NCBI RefSeq assembly: GCF_021412585.1
Contig: NZ_JAKCMI010000016.1
Coordinates: 62,001 to 126,000, forward strand
Reading direction: 5' to 3'
Source: Halomonas alkalisoli
GTDB lineage: Bacteria; Pseudomonadota; Gammaproteobacteria; Pseudomonadales; Halomonadaceae
DNA length: 64,000 nt
Shown one piece after another: positions 61,169 through 64,000 of this stretch. The position numbers were made by a program, and so were the translations under genes. Position 1 is the first letter of the stretch. The number at the start of each line of letters is the position of its first letter. Under the pieces are notes generated by a model. It made no database searches. It had not been told where the DNA came from and saw only the letters and a list, made by a program, of their open reading frames with translations.

Positions 61169-62128
61169 ATATTCGGTTTGCGTCTTGAGGACCCCGTAAG
61201 CTATGTGGACCAGCTTACGCATCGCCGCCCCCAAGGCCGCCATTTTGCTCTTGCCGTTTGCTGTAAGCCGCTGATATAACGCCGAGACATCTGGATTCCG
61301 CCTCAGCCCGACGACGGCTGCCATGTACAGGCTCTGCCGCAGCTTCGGATTGCCGGCTTTCGACAAGCGGGGACGCCCACGTACGGAGCTACCTGATTCC
61401 CAACTGACGGGAACGAGCCCCGCAAACGCCGCGGCCTGGCGGGCGCTTTCGAAAGCGCGGCTACGCAGCATCGCCAACAGTCGGAGAGATACCGCAGGGC
61501 CAACGCCGGGAATCGTTTGCAGCAAGGCGCGATCCTGCTTCAAGCCAGGGTGCTGATCGAGGTGGTCATCGACCTCCTGCTGGAGGCGATCCCGCTCACG
61601 CGTCAATGCCAACAGGATGTCATCGATCGAGCGGAGGATATCGGTTGCCATGGCGAACTCGGCTTTCTCGCGCCGGTTTCGCTCACGCTGAATGTCTTTG
61701 TCCAACGCGTCGAGTCTCGCTGCCAGCGCCTTGAGCTTGCGCACTTCCTCAGGCTCCGGCTTCCAAGCCTCAGGTCGTTGCGTTGCGCCATAGCGTGCCA
61801 GCACCACACTGTCCTTCTTATCTGTTTTGCCGCGTACTCCCAGGCTACGGGAGAAGTCGCGCACCTGCGCGGGGTTGAGGACATAAACCTGGATGCCAGC
61901 AGCATGCAGCCAATATGCGAGCGTTTCGTGATAGATGCCGGTGGCTTCCATCAAAACATGCAACTGATCCAATGGCTCCCCGGTTTGGTGCTCAAGCCAT
62001 TCCAGCAGGCGTGGAAAGTCCTGCCGCCGATTGCCGAATACACGGGTCTTGACCTTGCCTGTTGCCACACCGCGCAGCCAGGCGCAATTGAGCTTCTGCT
62101 TGCTGACGTCGATACCGATCACTGCCAT
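61151..62128 (-). CDS. IS110-family transposase
   Basis: A 325-residue transposase, full length for the family. The N-terminal DEDD RuvC-like part reads VIGIDVSKQKLNCAWL, with VLMEATGIYHE and KTDKKDSVVLARYG; the C-terminal Transposase_20 domain reads LQTIPGVGPAVSLRLLAML and the catalytic-serine region GLVPVSWESGSSVRGRPRLSKAGN. IS110 enzymes recombine through a serine and are guided by a bridge RNA coded in the element's non-coding end. The reading frame is intact. GC is high, unlike the AT-rich island beside it. Confidence 0.93.
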   Translation of the reverse strand: MAVIGIDVSKQKLNCAWLRGVATGKVKTRVFGNRRQDFPRLLEWLEHQTGEPLDQLHVLMEATGIYHETLAYWLHAAGIQVYVLNPAQVRDFSRSLGVRGKTDKKDSVVLARYGATQRPEAWKPEPEEVRKLKALAARLDALDKDIQRERNRREKAEFAMATDILRSIDDILLALTRERDRLQQEVDDHLDQHPGLKQDRALLQTIPGVGPAVSLRLLAMLRSRAFESARQAAAFAGLVPVSWESGSSVRGRPRLSKAGNPKLRQSLYMAAVVGLRRNPDVSALYQRLTANGKSKMAALGAAMRKLVHIAYGVLKTQTEYRPQTA

Positions 62129-62330
62129 GTCTCGTCGCCTTTCCTTGTTCGTGCAGCCTCACTCCAATGCGGGAGGGGCTTGGATACCATTCAAGCTATC
62201 GAGATAGTGGGCATCAGGGGGCATAATCTAGGTCCCAGGCTGTAGGCCTCAGGCTTTGTGGATGCTCACCCTGATGCCAAGGCCTGCTGGTAGCTAATCA
62301 ACAAGCCCGGAGAGAAACAAGGCTTTGTCC
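62129..62330 (-). ncRNA. Candidate IS110 bridge RNA region upstream of the transposase
   Basis: The ~200-bp non-coding stretch before the transposase start is where IS110-type elements encode their bridge RNA. It contains a stem GGCATCAGGG (62210-62219) with CCCTGATGCC (62269-62278) enclosing a 49-base loop. The exact element end and RNA boundaries cannot be read from the sequence alone. Confidence 0.45.
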
Positions 62331-62381
62331 GAAAACTCGAATTTGCTAATGTCACCTATGCCGCAGCAGCATAGGTGACCC

Positions 62382-62669
62382 ATGGCAGGACGCTACGAGA
62401 TCTCCGAGAGCGGTTGGGCTCTCATCAAGGACATCGTCTCGCCAGCGCAGCAGACAGGGCGCCCACGCCGCGATGACCGACAGGTGTTGAACGGCATCTT
62501 CTGGATCCTGTGCTCGGGTGCCAAATGGTGCGATCTACCCGAGCGCTATGGTCCTTGGAAGACCGTCTACGACCGCTTCCGCCAGTGGCGCGATGACGGC
62601 ACCTTCGAAGCTGTCCTGGCACGTCTCCAGCTCCGCTTGCGAGAGGATGGCCTGTGTCAACGTCAGTGA
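62382..62669 (+). pseudogene. Truncated IS5-family transposase, N-terminal part
   Basis: A 95-residue remainder of an IS5-type orfA (DUF4096): YEISESGWALIKDIVSP, PRRDDRQVLNGIFWILCSGAKWCDLPERYGPWKTVYDRFRQW. It stops at REDGLCQRQ, where the family continues with the DDE-bearing part. The catalytic Asp residues are lost, so it is inactive. It sits just beyond the IS110 element. Confidence 0.85.
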
Positions 62670-62711
62670 AGGTTGGCCATATTGGGGGTGCGGACATTTT
62701 TTGCCCATGAA

Positions 62712-63824
62712 TCAGGCCACCACTCCCTGACTACGATAGGCGTCGGCGAAGATCTCTTCGATGGAACGATGCGGGTTTTCCTCCCGCAACCGGCGCACCT
62801 CGGCTGACAAGCGTACCAACTCCTCGCTTGGCTTGGCCCATTGCTCCTTGGGCAGTGGCTTTGACCACTCCTCCACCTGCGCCGGGCGCAGCTTGGGGCG
62901 CGATTTCATCAGGCGCTTGGCTTCCCACTCGGTCAGGTAGCCGGGCAGGTTCCACAGTTCGATGACGTGGTAGGCATACCAGAAGAAAGCGAAGACCGGC
63001 CCCACCTCGCCCTTGGCCCGGCGCTCGCGCATTCCGCGACGCGCATTGCGTAGCGTATGCACACCCTCCCAGGGCGGATCGTCTTTACCGCGCGGCAGAT
63101 GCGGATCCTGAATCTCGTGCAGCGAGTGGACCTCGTAATCCATATAGGCACGGATCGCTTCCCAATTGCTGATCGCCAGAGGCAAGCCCGACGACACGTA
63201 TTCGAGCTTCAGCCACTTGCCCGTCTCCGGGTGGGCATACCCCACCCCCATACCGTACTGCTGCTGTACGCCGTACTGGGTGGCCCCGCGAGCCTCCACC
63301 ACCCAGGCCATCAAGGACTCCCAGGGAACGAAAACGACTTCCTGCGTATCGGTCAGGGTAAAGCACACTTCGCGGCGCTGCCGGTTGAAGCGAACGGGAA
63401 TGCTTCGCTTCAAGTCCTGAATACCCATATAGTGGCCTATATACATTAGAAATAAGCCAGCTGCCCCACCTACTAATCCTGACCAAAAAAACAGCCTATA
63501 TAAAAAAAAGAAATTATCAGATGATATACTTGGCATGAGCATTAAAACAAGCGCTGGAAAAACCAAGACACATAGCAATAAAAACCCACACCATCCAGCG
63601 GTAATCATCTGCCAACCAAAAACATTTGGCCACCCTCCCCCGAAATCCAGCCAAGTATCATTAAGTTCGCTTACGGCCTTGCTCATATCCAGCGGCGGCT
63701 GGCCCGTCGACAAGGGCAGCGGCGCTAGATAGGTAATGCGTCCCCCGGGAATCGCCTGGGTATCACCCGCACGGTGAGGTTGGGAAAGCTCGGGCTGCGG
63801 TAGATCCGGCGTCTTGTTACGCAT
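62712..63824 (-). CDS. Uncharacterised two-TM protein, possibly DUF6708-like
   Basis: A 370-residue protein with a proline-rich N-terminal part, two adjacent transmembrane segments (about 74-98 and 106-133), and a cytoplasmic part rich in Trp and charge (RFNRQRREVCFTLTDTQEVVFVPWESLMAWVVEARG). Such DUF6708-like proteins are often found near type VI secretion or Rhs-type loci, but I cannot confirm the family by eye. The ATG at 63824 has AAGGA eight bases upstream. The downstream neighbour is the IS5 remnant. Confidence 0.75.
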   Translation of the reverse strand: MRNKTPDLPQPELSQPHRAGDTQAIPGGRITYLAPLPLSTGQPPLDMSKAVSELNDTWLDFGGGWPNVFGWQMITAGWCGFLLLCVLVFPALVLMLMPSISSDNFFFLYRLFFWSGLVGGAAGLFLMYIGHYMGIQDLKRSIPVRFNRQRREVCFTLTDTQEVVFVPWESLMAWVVEARGATQYGVQQQYGMGVGYAHPETGKWLKLEYVSSGLPLAISNWEAIRAYMDYEVHSLHEIQDPHLPRGKDDPPWEGVHTLRNARRGMRERRAKGEVGPVFAFFWYAYHVIELWNLPGYLTEWEAKRLMKSRPKLRPAQVEEWSKPLPKEQWAKPSEELVRLSAEVRRLREENPHRSIEEIFADAYRSQGVVA

Positions 63825-63860
63825 GGTCAAATTCCTTTTCGTCTCTTAATCGCCTGCCGG

Positions 63861-64000
63861 TCAAAGATCAATAGCATACCAGCTCCCGGGGTTGCCTCGG
63901 CGTGGAAATTCTGACGGCGTATAGCGTTTTTCGCTACCGGCCCCGCCACGCGGGTTGATATAGATATAGACGTCGCTTGCCTGGTAGCGGCCCTCGTCAT
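63861..64000 (-). CDS. 3' end of a gene cut by the window edge
   Basis: A continuous frame runs off the window end and stops at 63861-63863. It encodes at least 45 C-terminal residues ending GNPGSWYAIDL, with YIYINPRGG and RYTPSEFPRRG upstream. It lies 37 bases before the two-TM gene on the same strand, so the two may be co-transcribed. The family cannot be named from this fragment; a polymorphic-toxin or effector C-terminus is possible. Confidence 0.6.
   Translation of the reverse strand, partial: DEGRYQASDVYIYINPRGGAGSEKRYTPSEFPRRGNPGSWYAIDL

Overview
The window is one high-GC (roughly 60-65% by eye) gammaproteobacterial chromosome segment, most like a halophilic denitrifier of the Halomonas type. 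That assignment is inference from gene content and protein style; no rRNA or tRNA is present to confirm it. An AT-rich insert occupies about 53.3-61.1 kb.

Bases 1-24,000 form a denitrification and nitric-oxide-response region. It opens with the tail of a YtfE/DnrN-type Fe-S repair protein, then hemN, nnrS, a DUF454 membrane protein, nsrR and a small cytochrome c. The nosRZDFYL operon follows, with a further cytochrome c and small envelope proteins. On the opposite strand lie a cupredoxin, an unusual six-heme NirT/ethylbenzene-dehydrogenase fusion, nirS (cytochrome cd1), a Dnr-type regulator and ccmFGHI. FNR/Dnr-type boxes lie before hemN, nsrR, nosR, nirS and ccmF/ppiA, and a good NsrR operator lies at nnrS. 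The heme d1 genes, nor genes and ccmABCDE are not in the window and must be elsewhere. Joint reading: nitrite is reduced by NirS, fed by the NirT fusion and small cytochromes or cupredoxin; N2O is reduced by NosZ; Dnr and NsrR set expression.

Bases 24,000-28,050 carry housekeeping genes: ppiA, vanZ-like, hemE, ribA and a hemolysin-III/TrhA protein. Bases 28,270-39,000 are a complete regulon: histidine kinase, sigma-54 activator, a -24/-12 promoter with two palindromic enhancer sites, two periplasmic binding proteins, a branched-chain-amino-acid-type ABC transporter and a zinc alcohol dehydrogenase. It looks like an uptake-plus-oxidation module for an unidentified small alcohol or related compound.

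Bases 39,150-44,550 hold a glutathione transferase, a four-gene operon (His-rich membrane protein, KAS III, heme-oxygenase-like diiron enzyme, uncharacterised protein), and an acyltransferase with a tiny coupled membrane protein. The four-gene operon is my best candidate for an undescribed pathway. Bases 44,580-45,070 carry two tandem GGA-rich small RNAs of the CsrB/RsmZ type. A RibD/DHFR-like gene flanked by 61-bp direct repeats follows, then a LOV-GGDEF-EAL protein and a PilZ protein with a degenerate HD-GYP domain.

Bases 50,800-62,700 are mobile or acquired DNA: an IS66 remnant, an aldehyde dehydrogenase, the AT-rich catabolic/transport island (ferredoxin, crotonase, class III CoA-transferase, FAD oxidoreductase, ABC importer, LysR regulator), an intact IS110-family element and a truncated IS5-family transposase. 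The window ends in a two-TM protein and the 3' end of an unidentified gene.
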